A DNA stretch of 64,000 nt from Eubacteriales bacterium (lineage in GTDB: Bacteria > Bacillota > Clostridia > Lachnospirales > Lachnospiraceae), in the NCBI GenBank assembly GCA_030533385.1, contig JAUNJG010000009.1, positions 1 through 64,000 of the forward strand, read 5' to 3'. Numbering within the stretch: the stretch's first letter is position 1; each line of letters starts with the position of its first letter. Below are positions 8,572 to 17,600 of this stretch, piece by piece. The translations under genes and the position numbers were made by a program. Below the pieces are notes generated by a model, which was given only the letters and a program-made list of their open reading frames with translations, was not told the origin of the DNA and ran no database searches.

Positions 8572-9057
8572 TTATTCTTTTTCATCCACATCCGAAACTT
8601 CGTTTCCGGAATCCAACATTTTCTTTAACTCGCTCATAAAAGTATTGACGTCCTTAAACTCCCTGTACACGGAAGCAAACCGGACATAAGCTACCTGCTC
8701 CAAATTTTTTAATCGCTCCATCACAATCTCGCCAATCGCACTGCTCTCGATTTCTTTATATTCCAGGTTGAAAATGTCATTTTCGATTTTATTGACCGTC
8801 TCCTCGATTTTTTCTATGGAAACCGGTCTCTTATGGCAGGCGCGAAGTACCCCGGCCATGATTTTTCCCCTGTCATAAGGCTCTCTTGTTCTATCTTTTT
8901 TAATGACTGTCAACGGCACAATCTCCACTTTCTCGTAGGTAGTAAACCGCTTGCCACATTCGTCACACTGACGCCGTCTTCGGATGGAACAGTTGTCATC
9001 GGCAGGTCTTGAGTCGATGACACGGGTATTATCCAGTCCGCAAAATGGACATTTCAT
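8572..9057 (-). CDS. nrdR: Transcriptional repressor NrdR
   Basis: NrdR represses ribonucleotide reductase genes in response to ATP/dATP. The 161-residue protein begins MKCPFC and has a second pair CDEC at about 31-34, together forming the zinc ribbon that binds NrdR boxes, followed by RFTTYE and the ATP-cone domain. The C-terminus is a charged tail. Length is normal. AAAGGAGG lies upstream of the ATG. No nrd gene is in the window. Confidence 0.96.
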   Translation of the reverse strand: MKCPFCGLDNTRVIDSRPADDNCSIRRRRQCDECGKRFTTYEKVEIVPLTVIKKDRTREPYDRGKIMAGVLRACHKRPVSIEKIEETVNKIENDIFNLEYKEIESSAIGEIVMERLKNLEQVAYVRFASVYREFKDVNTFMSELKKMLDSGNEVSDVDEKE

Positions 9058-9132
9058 TGCCTTTTCCTCCTTTGTATCTCAGTCCACGTCATCCTTCCTG
9101 TCAAAAAAGAAGGAAAGTTTGCTTAGAACCGT

Positions 9133-9160
9133 GAAAAACAGGGACTGATTTACAGTCCCC
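9133..9160 (-). terminator. Terminator of pnp
   Basis: GGGACTG and CAGTCCC (9141-9147 and 9153-9159) form a hairpin with a five-base loop; on the minus strand it is followed by TGTTTTTC. It lies 30 bp past the pnp stop codon. Confidence 0.85.
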
Positions 9161-9189
9161 GTCGTGATGATTTATGCCTCACCGAATGA

Positions 9190-11283
9190 TTATTCGCTGA
9201 TTTTCTCTCTCAATGCAAGATTAATTCTTCCCATCTTGTCAATCTCAAGAACCTTAACCTTTACTTTGTCTCCGATGTTAACCACATCTTCCACCTTTTC
9301 CACTCTCTCCCGAGACAGCTTGGAAATGTGAATCAGCCCGTCCTTGTTCGGGGCAATCTGCACGAACGCTCCGAAATTCATAATGCGGACAACCTCTCCC
9401 TCATAGATGGCTCCTGTCTCCACAGGCTCCACTATCAGGCGGATGATCTCCATCGCCCGGTCAATCATCTCCTGGTCAACGCCGCAGATATCCACTCTTC
9501 CCTCGTCATTAATGTCAATCTTCACACCGGTTTCGTCGATGATGCCATTGATAGTCTTACCCTGCTTTCCGATAATCTCGCTAATCTTATCCGGATCCAC
9601 GCGCATCTGAGTAATCTTAGGCGCATATTTTCCCACTTCTGCCCTAGGCGCAGCGATGACCGGTTCCATCACCTCCGTGAGAATGTATTCCCTTGCCTCC
9701 TTCGTTCTGGCAATGGCCTCTTTGATAATCTCCGGGGTCAGACCATGGATTTTAATGTCCATCTGAATCGCCGTGATACCGTCGTGGGTTCCCGCCACCT
9801 TAAAGTCCATGTCTCCAAAGAAGTCTTCAAGACCCTGAATGTCCGTCAAAACAAGGTAATCATCGTCGGTGTCCCCCGTCACCAGTCCGGTGGAAATGCC
9901 GGCCACAGGCTTTTTAATCGGAACGCCGGCCGCCATCAGAGACAGGCTGGAAGCACACACGCTGGCCTGGGATGTGGAACCGTTGGACTCAAGCGTCTCC
10001 GACACGGTACGAATCGCATAAGGGAACTCATCCTCGCTCGGAAGAACCGGAACCAGCGCTTTTTCTGCCAGTGCGCCATGTCCAATCTCACGACGTCCCG
10101 GGCCGCGGCTTGGCTTTGTCTCTCCCACGGAATAGCTTGGGAAATTATAATGATGCATATATCTTTTTGAGGTGATATTCACGTCAATGCCGTCCACTCT
10201 CTGCACTTCGGACAACGGTGCCAGGGTCGTGATAGTCATAATCTGGGTCTGTCCCCTCGTAAACATTCCTGAACCATGGACTCTTGGAAGCAAATCAATC
10301 TCCGCAGACAGCGGGCGAATCTCATTGATGGCTCTTCCATCCGGACGCTTGTGGTCTTTTAAAATCATCTTGCGGACGGTCTTTTTCTGAAACTTGTAGA
10401 CAGCGTCATCAATGAACGGAACCCAGTCCTCATGTTCTTCTTCATAACGTTTCTCCAGCTTATCTTTTATCTGACGGATATTCTCTTCTCGCACCTGTTT
10501 TACATCGGTAAAGACCGCTTCCTCCATCGCCTCCGGCGTAATGAAGGCAACCATGTCCTCCCACAAGTCTTCCGGCGTATCCACATGCTCATATTCATGT
10601 TTCGGTTTTCCACATTCATCGACAATCTTCTGGATAAAGGTAATCACCTCTTTATTGACCTCATGGGCCTTGAAAATCGCCTCAATCATCTGGTCTTCCG
10701 GCACTTCATTTGCTCCGGCCTCAATCATAATCACCTTCTCCGCCGTGGAAGCCACCGTCAGCGCAAGGTCGGAAACCTGCTGCTGGTCTGAGGTCGGGTT
10801 GACGATGAACTCCCCGTCAATCAGACCCATCTGCGTTGCGGCAATCGGGCCGTCAAACGGAATGTCTGAGATACTTGTGGCGATGGACGCACCAAGCATC
10901 GCCGCCACCTCCGGCGAGCAGTCCGGATCCACGGACATCACCAGGTTATTTAAGGTGACATCATTTCTGTAATCTTTCGGGAACAACGGGCGCATCGGAC
11001 GGTCAATCACCCGGGATGTCAGCACCGCATGCTCAGACGCCTTTCCCTCTCTCTTGTTAAATCCACCCGGAATCTTTCCGACGGAATACATTTTTTCTTC
11101 AAATTCAACGCTCAGAGGGAAAAAGTCGATTCCCTCCCTCGGTTTGTCCGACGCCGTTGCCGTTGACAGCACCACCGTATCCCCGTAGTGCATAAACGCT
11201 GCGCCATTTGCCTGAGCTGCCACTCTTCCGATCTCTACAGATAAGGTTCTTCCGGCCAGCTCCATCGAAAACTGTTTCATCAT
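9190..11283 (-). CDS. pnp: Polyribonucleotide nucleotidyltransferase (PNPase)
   Basis: Phosphorolytic 3'-5' exoribonuclease of the RNA degradosome. The 697 residues contain two RNase PH domains (first from GRTLSVEIGRVA, second with RVHGSGMFTRGQTQ and the SETLESNGSTSQASVC block), then a KH domain (SEIIGKQGKTINGI at about 562) and an S1 domain (GAIYEGEVVRIMNFGAFVQI from about 627). GGGAGG precedes the start, which has two adjacent ATG codons. The gene is not preceded by rpsO here; its upstream neighbour is a divergent GntR regulator, and it has a long leader. Confidence 0.97.
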   Translation of the reverse strand: MMKQFSMELAGRTLSVEIGRVAAQANGAAFMHYGDTVVLSTATASDKPREGIDFFPLSVEFEEKMYSVGKIPGGFNKREGKASEHAVLTSRVIDRPMRPLFPKDYRNDVTLNNLVMSVDPDCSPEVAAMLGASIATSISDIPFDGPIAATQMGLIDGEFIVNPTSDQQQVSDLALTVASTAEKVIMIEAGANEVPEDQMIEAIFKAHEVNKEVITFIQKIVDECGKPKHEYEHVDTPEDLWEDMVAFITPEAMEEAVFTDVKQVREENIRQIKDKLEKRYEEEHEDWVPFIDDAVYKFQKKTVRKMILKDHKRPDGRAINEIRPLSAEIDLLPRVHGSGMFTRGQTQIMTITTLAPLSEVQRVDGIDVNITSKRYMHHYNFPSYSVGETKPSRGPGRREIGHGALAEKALVPVLPSEDEFPYAIRTVSETLESNGSTSQASVCASSLSLMAAGVPIKKPVAGISTGLVTGDTDDDYLVLTDIQGLEDFFGDMDFKVAGTHDGITAIQMDIKIHGLTPEIIKEAIARTKEAREYILTEVMEPVIAAPRAEVGKYAPKITQMRVDPDKISEIIGKQGKTINGIIDETGVKIDINDEGRVDICGVDQEMIDRAMEIIRLIVEPVETGAIYEGEVVRIMNFGAFVQIAPNKDGLIHISKLSRERVEKVEDVVNIGDKVKVKVLEIDKMGRINLALREKISE

Positions 11284-11560
11284 AATGTTTTACCTCCCTG
11301 CCCTTCCTGGGCACACTGCATCCGGGAACTTGTGCATTCTGTGACATGTCTGTCAAAACCGCTGAGATTTCTTGCGACGACATTTCCAGACACCATCTTC
11401 GTGTCCGGACATGTTCCTAAAGCACCTGTCATCCCATTTTCTTTTGATAGCGGGAAGGCTCCGAAACAACTGAAAAACATCCTCGACGAACATGCTTTTC
11501 AGAAGTCTCGGTCACGCACTTCCCATTATCCGGTGTGAACACCTAATCTTGACTATTCTA
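11284..11560 (-). promoter_or_regulatory. pnp promoter and long folded leader
   Basis: The minus strand shows an extended -10 promoter TGATAGAAT (TAGAAT at 11555-11560) with a poor -35. The transcript would carry a leader of roughly 260 nt. In it CTGAAAAACAT (11470-11480) pairs with ATGCTTTTCAG (11492-11502) with one mismatch, extended outward by CCGA/TCGG. A leader stem cleaved by RNase III mediates PNPase autoregulation in enterobacteria; a similar role here is only an analogy. Confidence 0.45.
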
Positions 11561-11615
11561 TCATAACAGCCAAAAGAATACCAGCCTTTTCTTACCTTTT
11601 TCACGAGTATCTGCA

Positions 11616-11653
11616 TTGACAACTGTTTCCATCCATTTTAATATATTATTAAA
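11616..11653 (+). promoter_or_regulatory. gntR-family gene promoter with palindrome over the -10
   Basis: TTGACA (11616-11621), 17-bp spacer, TAATAT (11639-11644). A 7-3-7 perfect inverted repeat TTTAATA-TAT-TATTAAA spans 11637-11653, covering the -10 and the start region, as expected for an autorepressor site. The remaining leader up to 11738 contains a possible GCACG/CGTGC hairpin. Confidence 0.7.
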
Positions 11654-11738
11654 GTTTATTTGCACGCCCCGGTGCGAGATGCGGGTCGTGCCTTTGCGCC
11701 ATCAGTTTTCACACATTTTAAGATTGGGGATTTTATTT

Positions 11739-12407
11739 ATGAAAGAAACGCAGTTGCTTCAGGAAAAAGCTTATGATTATCTCATCCATCTCATAAAAAA
11801 CGGCGAGTTAAAACCAGATGTCATCTATTCTTTAAACAAAATGTCTAAAAATGCAAATTTTTCTAAAACTCCTTTTCGAGACGCCGTTCTCCGTCTCGAA
11901 CAGGAACGCTACCTGGACATTCTTCCGAGCAAGGGATTCGTTTTGCACAAAATGACAAGAGAGGACATTACCGAAACCTACCAGATTCGCAGCGCCATTG
12001 AGCTTTATTGCTTAAAACAGCTTTCCTTGCAGCTGGACACTGCCAGAGGACAGAAATATTTCCAAAAGCTTTTATCCAAAGTAAAAAAACAAAAGGAGAT
12101 CGCCATGTCCGGCGGCAACACGGAAGATTTTGCCCGGAAAGATTATGAGTTCCACAGAAGCATGGTGCAGTTTGTGGGAAATCATTCCATGCTGGAAATG
12201 TACCGTCGCTTCATGTACCGCATCTTCTGGCTAAATGTCACCTCTTTTTCCAGAATGGGACGTCTTCGGGAGGCGATGGAAGAACACGAATATTTCCTGG
12301 AATTGTTAAAGAAACACGATCTTTCTGAACTGGAAATCAAGCTCGACCAGCATTTATCCATCGCTCAAAATATCAATCTGACACTCCTGGAGCAGTATGA
12401 ATCTTGA
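11739..12407 (+). CDS. GntR family transcriptional regulator, FCD (FadR-type) domain
   Basis: The 222-residue protein starts MKETQLLQEKAYDYLIHLI, a GntR winged-helix N-terminus, with the recognition segment around NANFSKTPFRDAVLRLEQE and the wing DILPSKGFVLHKM, then the helical FCD ligand-binding domain (ITETYQIRSAIELYCLKQL...). FCD members often bind small carboxylates through a metal held by D and three H residues; D/H candidates such as FHRSMV and GNHSM are present. The start at 11739 follows a GGGGA; an upstream in-frame start would read through the promoter. It converges with the cyclase gene across a shared terminator, and palindromes over both promoters suggest that it regulates itself and the cyclase. 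Its effector is unknown. Confidence 0.88.
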   Translation: MKETQLLQEKAYDYLIHLIKNGELKPDVIYSLNKMSKNANFSKTPFRDAVLRLEQERYLDILPSKGFVLHKMTREDITETYQIRSAIELYCLKQLSLQLDTARGQKYFQKLLSKVKKQKEIAMSGGNTEDFARKDYEFHRSMVQFVGNHSMLEMYRRFMYRIFWLNVTSFSRMGRLREAMEEHEYFLELLKKHDLSELEIKLDQHLSIAQNINLTLLEQYES

Positions 12408-12487
12408 TCGTCTGCCCCCACAAAAAACATTTTTCCCAGAACCTTTTTACACCGTATCCCGGAACTCTTCCGATTCGCACCGTCAAT

Positions 12488-12524
12488 AAAAACTGCCGAC
12501 AGACAACAGCTGCCGGCAGTTTTT
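12488..12524. terminator. Bidirectional terminator between gntR-type gene and cyclase gene
   Basis: AACTGCCG (12491-12498) pairs with CGGCAGTT (12514-12521), with an A-run before and a T-run after, so it serves both convergent genes. Confidence 0.85.
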
Positions 12525-12576
12525 ACCTCTTTTCGTACTTTGTTTCTTCTATTTTATTTATATTTATTTATACTTT

Positions 12577-13266
12577 TTATTCCTCCACCTCGGCAATGCA
12601 AACCACCTGGCTGGAATCCAGTCCCTTAATCAGCAAAGGTGCGTTAAAGAATCGTGTAATCTTTGCTCCCTTCGGCAATTCAGACAAATGCATATCCTCC
12701 ACAGCCGTCACAAATTTGCCGGTATAATATCCGAGAATATGTCTGTGACAATCCGGTGGCAGTTCTCCCTCCGGACATTTGGAGGAGGCAGAACCAATGG
12801 CGAGGAAATCCATGCCAATGCCCTTCAGGTTCGGAAACTCTTCGGACAGATAATCTCCGGCGCTCGGTGCAATGTAAGCACCCTCGTTCTGGTAAATGTT
12901 TTGATCCGTGTCCCTGTACTTTTCTAATCCGGTGCGGATAAGAGCAAAGGAAACTTTGGACAATACATCAGCAAACGGCTCCAAATCCTCTTTATAAATG
13001 CCCTCTGCCGGTCCCTTAGGAATGTCCAAAAGGACAACCTCCGTGTGACAAAAATATTCCATCGGAAGTTCGTTGATGCTCAGTCCATCTTTCACAAAAT
13101 GGCGAGGTGCGTCCATGTGCGTACCGCAGTGGTTCGGCAGTTCGGAGATATAACTGCAAAACGGACAGTCCTCTGATACGTCGGTACACTGCTTCGTCTT
13201 TACGACAGGCTCTCCCGGCCATGCATATCCGTCAGGATCTAATGGATGTGATAAGAATAAAAACAT
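12577..13266 (-). CDS. Cyclase family protein (metal-dependent hydrolase, kynurenine formamidase-like)
   Basis: The 229-residue protein carries the cyclase-family metal motif HCGTHMDAPRHF (about residues 47-58), the H-x-G-T-H-x-D-x-P-x-H signature of PF04199 enzymes such as kynurenine formamidase and isatin hydrolase. The C-terminal half has AIGSASS and CHRHILGYY blocks. It is cytosolic (no signal peptide). AAAGGAGG precedes the ATG. It stands alone with a strong promoter containing a perfect palindrome and faces a GntR/FCD regulator, which suggests induction by a small carboxylate or amide. The true substrate cannot be read from the sequence. Confidence 0.85.
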   Translation of the reverse strand: MFLFLSHPLDPDGYAWPGEPVVKTKQCTDVSEDCPFCSYISELPNHCGTHMDAPRHFVKDGLSINELPMEYFCHTEVVLLDIPKGPAEGIYKEDLEPFADVLSKVSFALIRTGLEKYRDTDQNIYQNEGAYIAPSAGDYLSEEFPNLKGIGMDFLAIGSASSKCPEGELPPDCHRHILGYYTGKFVTAVEDMHLSELPKGAKITRFFNAPLLIKGLDSSQVVCIAEVEE

Positions 13267-13489
13267 AGTGAATCCTCCTTTTATACTTTATATTTTCAGA
13301 ATGAAGCCATTTATCATTCTGAGAGTACCCCGTCACTTCTCCAAAAAGCCGTCACTGTCCAGATGACTGCCACTGTTCCAATCCATCTGTCCCATTTTTT
13401 CCTTCGACACCATCAGCTTTTTGAAATTCATGCACAAATTCTATGAATAAAATCTATATTTTTTGGTATTTTTGCCGATTTCCATGTTT
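13267..13489 (-). promoter_or_regulatory. Long 5' leader of the cyclase gene
   Basis: About 220 nt separate the predicted start of transcription from the ATG. It contains the hairpin CAGAATGA/TCATTCTG (13299-13323 region), a direct repeat CCGTCACT spaced 18 bp apart (about 13330 and 13348), and a possible 32-codon upstream frame (13333-13431, starting MNFKKLMVSKEKMG) that lacks a Shine-Dalgarno. The upstream frame is probably not translated; I include it because it is the only coding-like stretch in the leader. Confidence 0.35.
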
Positions 13490-13495
13490 GACTAC

Positions 13496-13524
13496 ATTAT
13501 ATGATATATCAGTATATCAGTCAA
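13496..13524 (-). promoter_or_regulatory. Cyclase-gene promoter with an operator-like palindrome in the spacer
   Basis: Minus-strand -35 TTGACT (13519-13524), 17-bp spacer, perfect -10 TATAAT (13496-13501). The spacer is almost entirely a 7-4-7 perfect inverted repeat TGATATA-CTGA-TATATCA (13502-13519), positioned to block RNA polymerase. A second TTGACT on the plus strand (13488-13493) makes the whole segment roughly symmetrical. Confidence 0.8.
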
Positions 13525-13616
13525 TCCTTTTGTGGCATCCTTCACGAAAAAACAGTGCGTGCATTTTATTGAACAGGATAGGCGCATCGAACAGGAGGTA
13601 CACAATGATTTTATTT

Positions 13617-13797
13617 ACCTTCTACCCACACCACCGGAGACAGACGCCCTGCGGAATGTAAGAAACGGAGGAAAAAATCTCCTATCTACATCACTGAAGA
13701 CAGACGGGCAGCATACGAACACGCCCGTCTATATACAGCTCCGTATGCGGCGTTTCACAGGCTGCTCTCCGTTTACGAAAGAGGGCAGCCTGTTTCC
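13617..13797 (+). ncRNA. Candidate pseudoknotted structured RNA, unknown class
   Basis: Nested helices can be drawn on the plus strand: AGACGCC (13642-13648) with GGCGTTT (13749-13755), containing a G-U pair valid only on this strand; ATGTA/TACAT (13656-13660/13687-13691) around a GGAG/CTCC hairpin; and AGACGGGC/GCCCGTCT (13702-13709/13723-13730). The loop of the last holds GCATACG (13711-13717), perfectly complementary to CGTATGC (13742-13748), forming an H-type pseudoknot that abuts the closing helix. A terminator-like hairpin CAGGCTGC/GCAGCCTG (13758-13765/13785-13792) followed by TTTCCGT ends it. A 9-bp direct repeat AGACAGACG recurs exactly 60 bp apart. No good coding frame with a ribosome binding site covers the region. 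Whether it is transcribed is unknown. Confidence 0.4.
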
Positions 13798-13825
13798 GTA
13801 AAAACATCCCGGCTCAGCAGTCACA

Positions 13826-14452
13826 TCACTTCAGGTATGCCTGTCTGTTAGCGGCGGTATTTTCCTTAAAAGAATATTTTTTGAATTTTTTAAAATATTT
13901 TTTATTGAGAGATTTGTATTTGGCGGCGCTTATATTTTTCAGCTTTGCACCTTTGCTGGCATATTTATACTCCTTGACAGCGGTAGTAAAGGCATTGGTT
14001 TGGAAATAGAGATGTTTGTATTCCTTTAATTTACAGTTGGAGAAACGGTACAGCCTCTTACCGGTTCCCACGAGTCCGTTAATCCAGTAGTTTTCATACA
14101 GCGCTTTATGCTTTTTGCTGTAATGGAGACACCCGTCAGCCCCCTTATCACCATATATTCCACAGTAAACAGCCTTTCTCTTTTTGACGGTATATACATC
14201 GGCCGCAACTGCGGCATTCGGTGCAAAATCATAGTTGTTTACGAACAACTCCGGCACGCCGTTCTGGTCAACATCCACAAGGGCAAAATAGGTTGGTTTT
14301 GTGCCACGGAGCGTGCTTTGCTCCAATAATTCGTTGTAAATAGCTTTATACTTTCCCTTCGCCGCGTGAGCGCTGACCGGGGAGGCGAGCAGACATGCCA
14401 TGGCAGCCAATACCAAAACAAAGCACTTTTTCAGAAAACAATTTTTTTTCAT
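13826..14452 (-). CDS. Secreted protein of unknown function
   Basis: The 208-residue product has a clear signal peptide: positive MKKNCFLKK, a hydrophobic core VLVLAAMACLLA and an SAHA-A cleavage site at about residue 30. The mature part begins KGKYKAIYNELL and contains DVDQNGVPELFV (about 60-71), a calcium-loop-like D-x-D-x-N-G-x-x-E-L pattern seen in many uncharacterised Lachnospiraceae secreted proteins, then a lysine/tyrosine-rich C-terminus. It has AGGAG before the ATG and its own promoter. I do not recognise a functional family; it could be a surface-associated or ion-binding protein. Confidence 0.8.
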   Translation of the reverse strand: MKKNCFLKKCFVLVLAAMACLLASPVSAHAAKGKYKAIYNELLEQSTLRGTKPTYFALVDVDQNGVPELFVNNYDFAPNAAVAADVYTVKKRKAVYCGIYGDKGADGCLHYSKKHKALYENYWINGLVGTGKRLYRFSNCKLKEYKHLYFQTNAFTTAVKEYKYASKGAKLKNISAAKYKSLNKKYFKKFKKYSFKENTAANRQAYLK

Positions 14453-14552
14453 ATAGAACTCCTCCTTTTGAATAATACAGTGAAAACACTGAATGAGTAT
14501 TACTGTCTAATTTCATTGTATATCAGTCTTTCTATATGCTTCGACTGATTAT

Positions 14553-14580
14553 ATTGTATCATATATTTTATGCTTATCAA
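14553..14580 (-). promoter_or_regulatory. Promoter of the secreted-protein gene
   Basis: Minus-strand -35 TTGATA (14575-14580), 16-bp spacer and -10 TACAAT (14553-14558) preceded by an extended TGA. The leader contains a CAGTG-TTTT-CACTG hairpin flanked by further complementary bases (about 14473-14508). Confidence 0.6.
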
Positions 14581-14583
14581 AAA

Positions 14584-14631
14584 GAGGGACACAATTCATC
14601 CCCCACTTTAGAAGCAGGGGACTTCTTGCTA
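14584..14631 (-). mobile_element. Possible solitary IS200/IS605-type right end
   Basis: Directly at the purL stop codon the minus strand reads GTAGCAAGAAGTCCCCTGC and continues to GTGGGGGATGAATTG. AGAAG (14622-14626) pairs with CTTCT (14610-14614), and the loop TCCCC (14617-14621) can pair with GGGGA (14599-14603), giving an H-type pseudoknot like the one at the 3' end of TnpB-associated omega RNAs. No tnpA or tnpB is nearby. It may instead be an ordinary purL 3' hairpin. Confidence 0.35.
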
Positions 14632-17600
14632 CATTAGGCTAAAATACTTCACGCCACTCTCAAATATCTTCTGATTCTGTCTTGCGTAAATGTTTTTGGC
14701 CACATGCTCTCCGATGCGCTCCGAATGTCCCATTTTTCCGAGTACACGTCCATCGGGACTGGTGATTCCCTCGATGGCGTAGTAAGACCCGTTTGGATTG
14801 TAGCGGACATCCATGGTCGGCTCTCCCTTCAAGTTGACATACTGGGTCGCCACCTGCCCGTTTTTAAATAATTTTTCTATCCATTCTTCTCCGGCAACAA
14901 ACCTTCCCTCTCCGTGGGAGGCCGGAATGGCATATATCTCGTCCAAAATGGCTCCCTGAAGCCACGGAGACTTGTTTGTGACCACCTTGGTGTACACCAT
15001 GGTGGAGACATGGCGCCCGATTTCATTGGTGGTCAGCGTCGGAGAATCTTCCGTCTGAGGAACAATCTCACCATGCGGCACCAATCCCAGCTTAATGAGC
15101 GCCTGAAATCCGTTGCAGATGCCCAGGGCAAGGCCGTCTCTTTCGTTGAGCAATTTCATGATGGCTTCCTTCATCTTCTCATTGCGGAAAACGGAGGCAA
15201 AAAACTTTGCGGAGCCTTCCGGCTCGTCCCCGGCACTGAACCCGCCCGGAAACATGATGATCTGGGACTGTGCGATGGCTTTTTCAAAGGCGTCCACCGA
15301 CTCCAGAATGTCGCTCTCCGACCGGTTCTTAAACACCAGCGTCTCCACATTGGCTCCTGCCTTCAAAAATGCCCGCTCAGAGTCATACTCACAGTTCGTT
15401 CCCGGAAATACCGGAATAAATACTTTAGGCATCGCCACTTTGTTTTTGCAGACATATACCTGTCCGCCCCTGTACAATGGCTGGGATACGTTGTGCCTTC
15501 CCGCATTTGTCCTCGTAGGGAACACGGATTCCAGAGGAGCCTCCCACGCCTGCAGCATCTCTCTGAGACGAATTTCCACTTCTCCGTAGACGATACATTC
15601 TTCTTCCGTCACGCGTCCCACATACAGACCGACATCGCCCATCTCCGCTACATGGGAAGTCTCCACCTCAATCAAAATGGAACCATAACATTTTTTATTT
15701 AACTCTTCCTTTTCAAGGGAACTCATCAGCTCCACTCCGTAACGGTTTCCGAAGCTCATCTTGCTCAGCGCCTCCATCAGACCCCCGGCTTTCAGAGCAT
15801 AAGCAGAGATGATCCACCCTTTTTTCATCATGCAGTGAATCCTATCATAAATCTCCCCCGCCTTTTCGTAGACGGGTATTCCAAAGGAGTCAAAAGGGAT
15901 GTCCACCCGAAGCAGGCTGTTCCCCGGCTTTTTAAGTTCCGGCGTCACGACGTGGGAAGCCTTCGTGTAATCCACCGCAAAGGAGACGAGGGTCGGAGGA
16001 ACGTCAATGTTTTCAAAGGTACCGGACATGCTGTCTTTTCCGCCGATGGCAGGAATCTTAAACCCTTTTTGTGCATCGTAGGCGCCAAGCAAAGCCGCCA
16101 GGGGCTTTCCCCATCTCTCCGGATTTTCTCCCAGACGCTCAAAATATTCCTGGAAAGTAAGACGTATTTTTTTATAATCTCCGCCGGAAGCCACAATCTT
16201 TGCCACGGATTCCAGCACGGCATACACTGCCCCATGGTATGGGCTCCAGCTGGATAAATACGGGTCAAAGCCGTAAGACATCATGGTCGTCAAATCGGTC
16301 TTTCCGTCCATGACCGGAAGTTTTGCCACCATGGTCTGAATCGGGGTATTTCGTGTCTTCCCTCCGTATGGCATGGTGACTGTCCCCGCTCCGATGGAGC
16401 TGTCAAACATTTCCACCAGACCTTTTTTGGAGCAGACATTTAAATCTGACAAAGTGGCAAGCCATGCGGCCTTTATGTCCTTCAGTTCCTCCTGCTTTTC
16501 GTAATAACACTCTTTTTCATCGGGCATACGGACAAACACGCTCGTCTCCTGATGCGCACCGTTGGTATCGAGAAAATCTCTGGAAAGATTGACAATTTCT
16601 TTTCCTCTCCACCACATCACCAGGCGTTTCTCCTCCGTCACCTCAGCTACGGCAACTGCCTCCAGATTCTCCTCTGCGGCGTAGCCCAGGAAGGCATCCA
16701 CGTCTTTTGGATCAAGAACCACCGCCATGCGCTCCTGGGATTCGGAGATTGCCAGCTCCGTTCCGTCCAGTCCGGCATATTTTTTAGGAACCTTGTCAAG
16801 CTGGATGCGAAGGCCGTCCGCCAGCTCTCCTATCGCCACGGACACGCCGCCGGCACCGAAATCATTGCATTTTTTGATGAGTCGGCTCACCTCCTCCCGG
16901 CGGAACAATCTTTGAATCTTTCGCTCCGTCGGAGGATTCCCCTTCTGCACTTCCGCACCGCAAGTATCAATGGACGTCATAGTGTGTGCCTTGGAAGATC
17001 CGGTGGCTCCGCCGCAGCCATCCCGCCCGGTGCGCCCGCCCAGAAGCACGATGATGTCTCCCGGAGCAGAACTTTCCCGAACTACATTTTTCCGGGGTAC
17101 CGCACCCATGACGGCACCAATCTCCATTCGCTTTGCCACATATCCCGGATGATAAATCTCGTCCACCAGACCGGTGGCAAGCCCAATCTGGTTGCCGTAG
17201 GAGCTGTAGCCTTTGGCCGCCCCGGTGGTCAGCTTTCTTTGGGGCAGTTTTCCTTCCATCGTTTCCGCCAGAGGAACGGAAGGGTCGGCACAGCCGGTCA
17301 CCCGCATAGCCTGGTAGACATAGGAGCGTCCCGAGAGCGGATCACGGATGGCCCCTCCAAGACAGGTGGCCGCTCCACCGAAAGGCTCAATTTCCGTCGG
17401 ATGATTGTGGGTCTCATTTTTAAAGCTGATGAGCCACTCTTCTTTCTTGTCTTCAAACTGCACCGGGACGACGATGCTGCAGGCATTGATTTCCTCGCTC
17501 TCTTCCATGTTATTCAGGACACCGTCCTTTTTCAGCTTTTTCATTCCCATGAGGGCAATGTCCATCAGGCAGATAAATTTGTCCTCTCTGTCCCCGTACA

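Noticed and set aside
13532..13801. 89-codon plus-strand frame starting GTG
   Set aside because: No ribosome binding site, no protein-like domain, and the region is better explained by RNA helices and a terminator.
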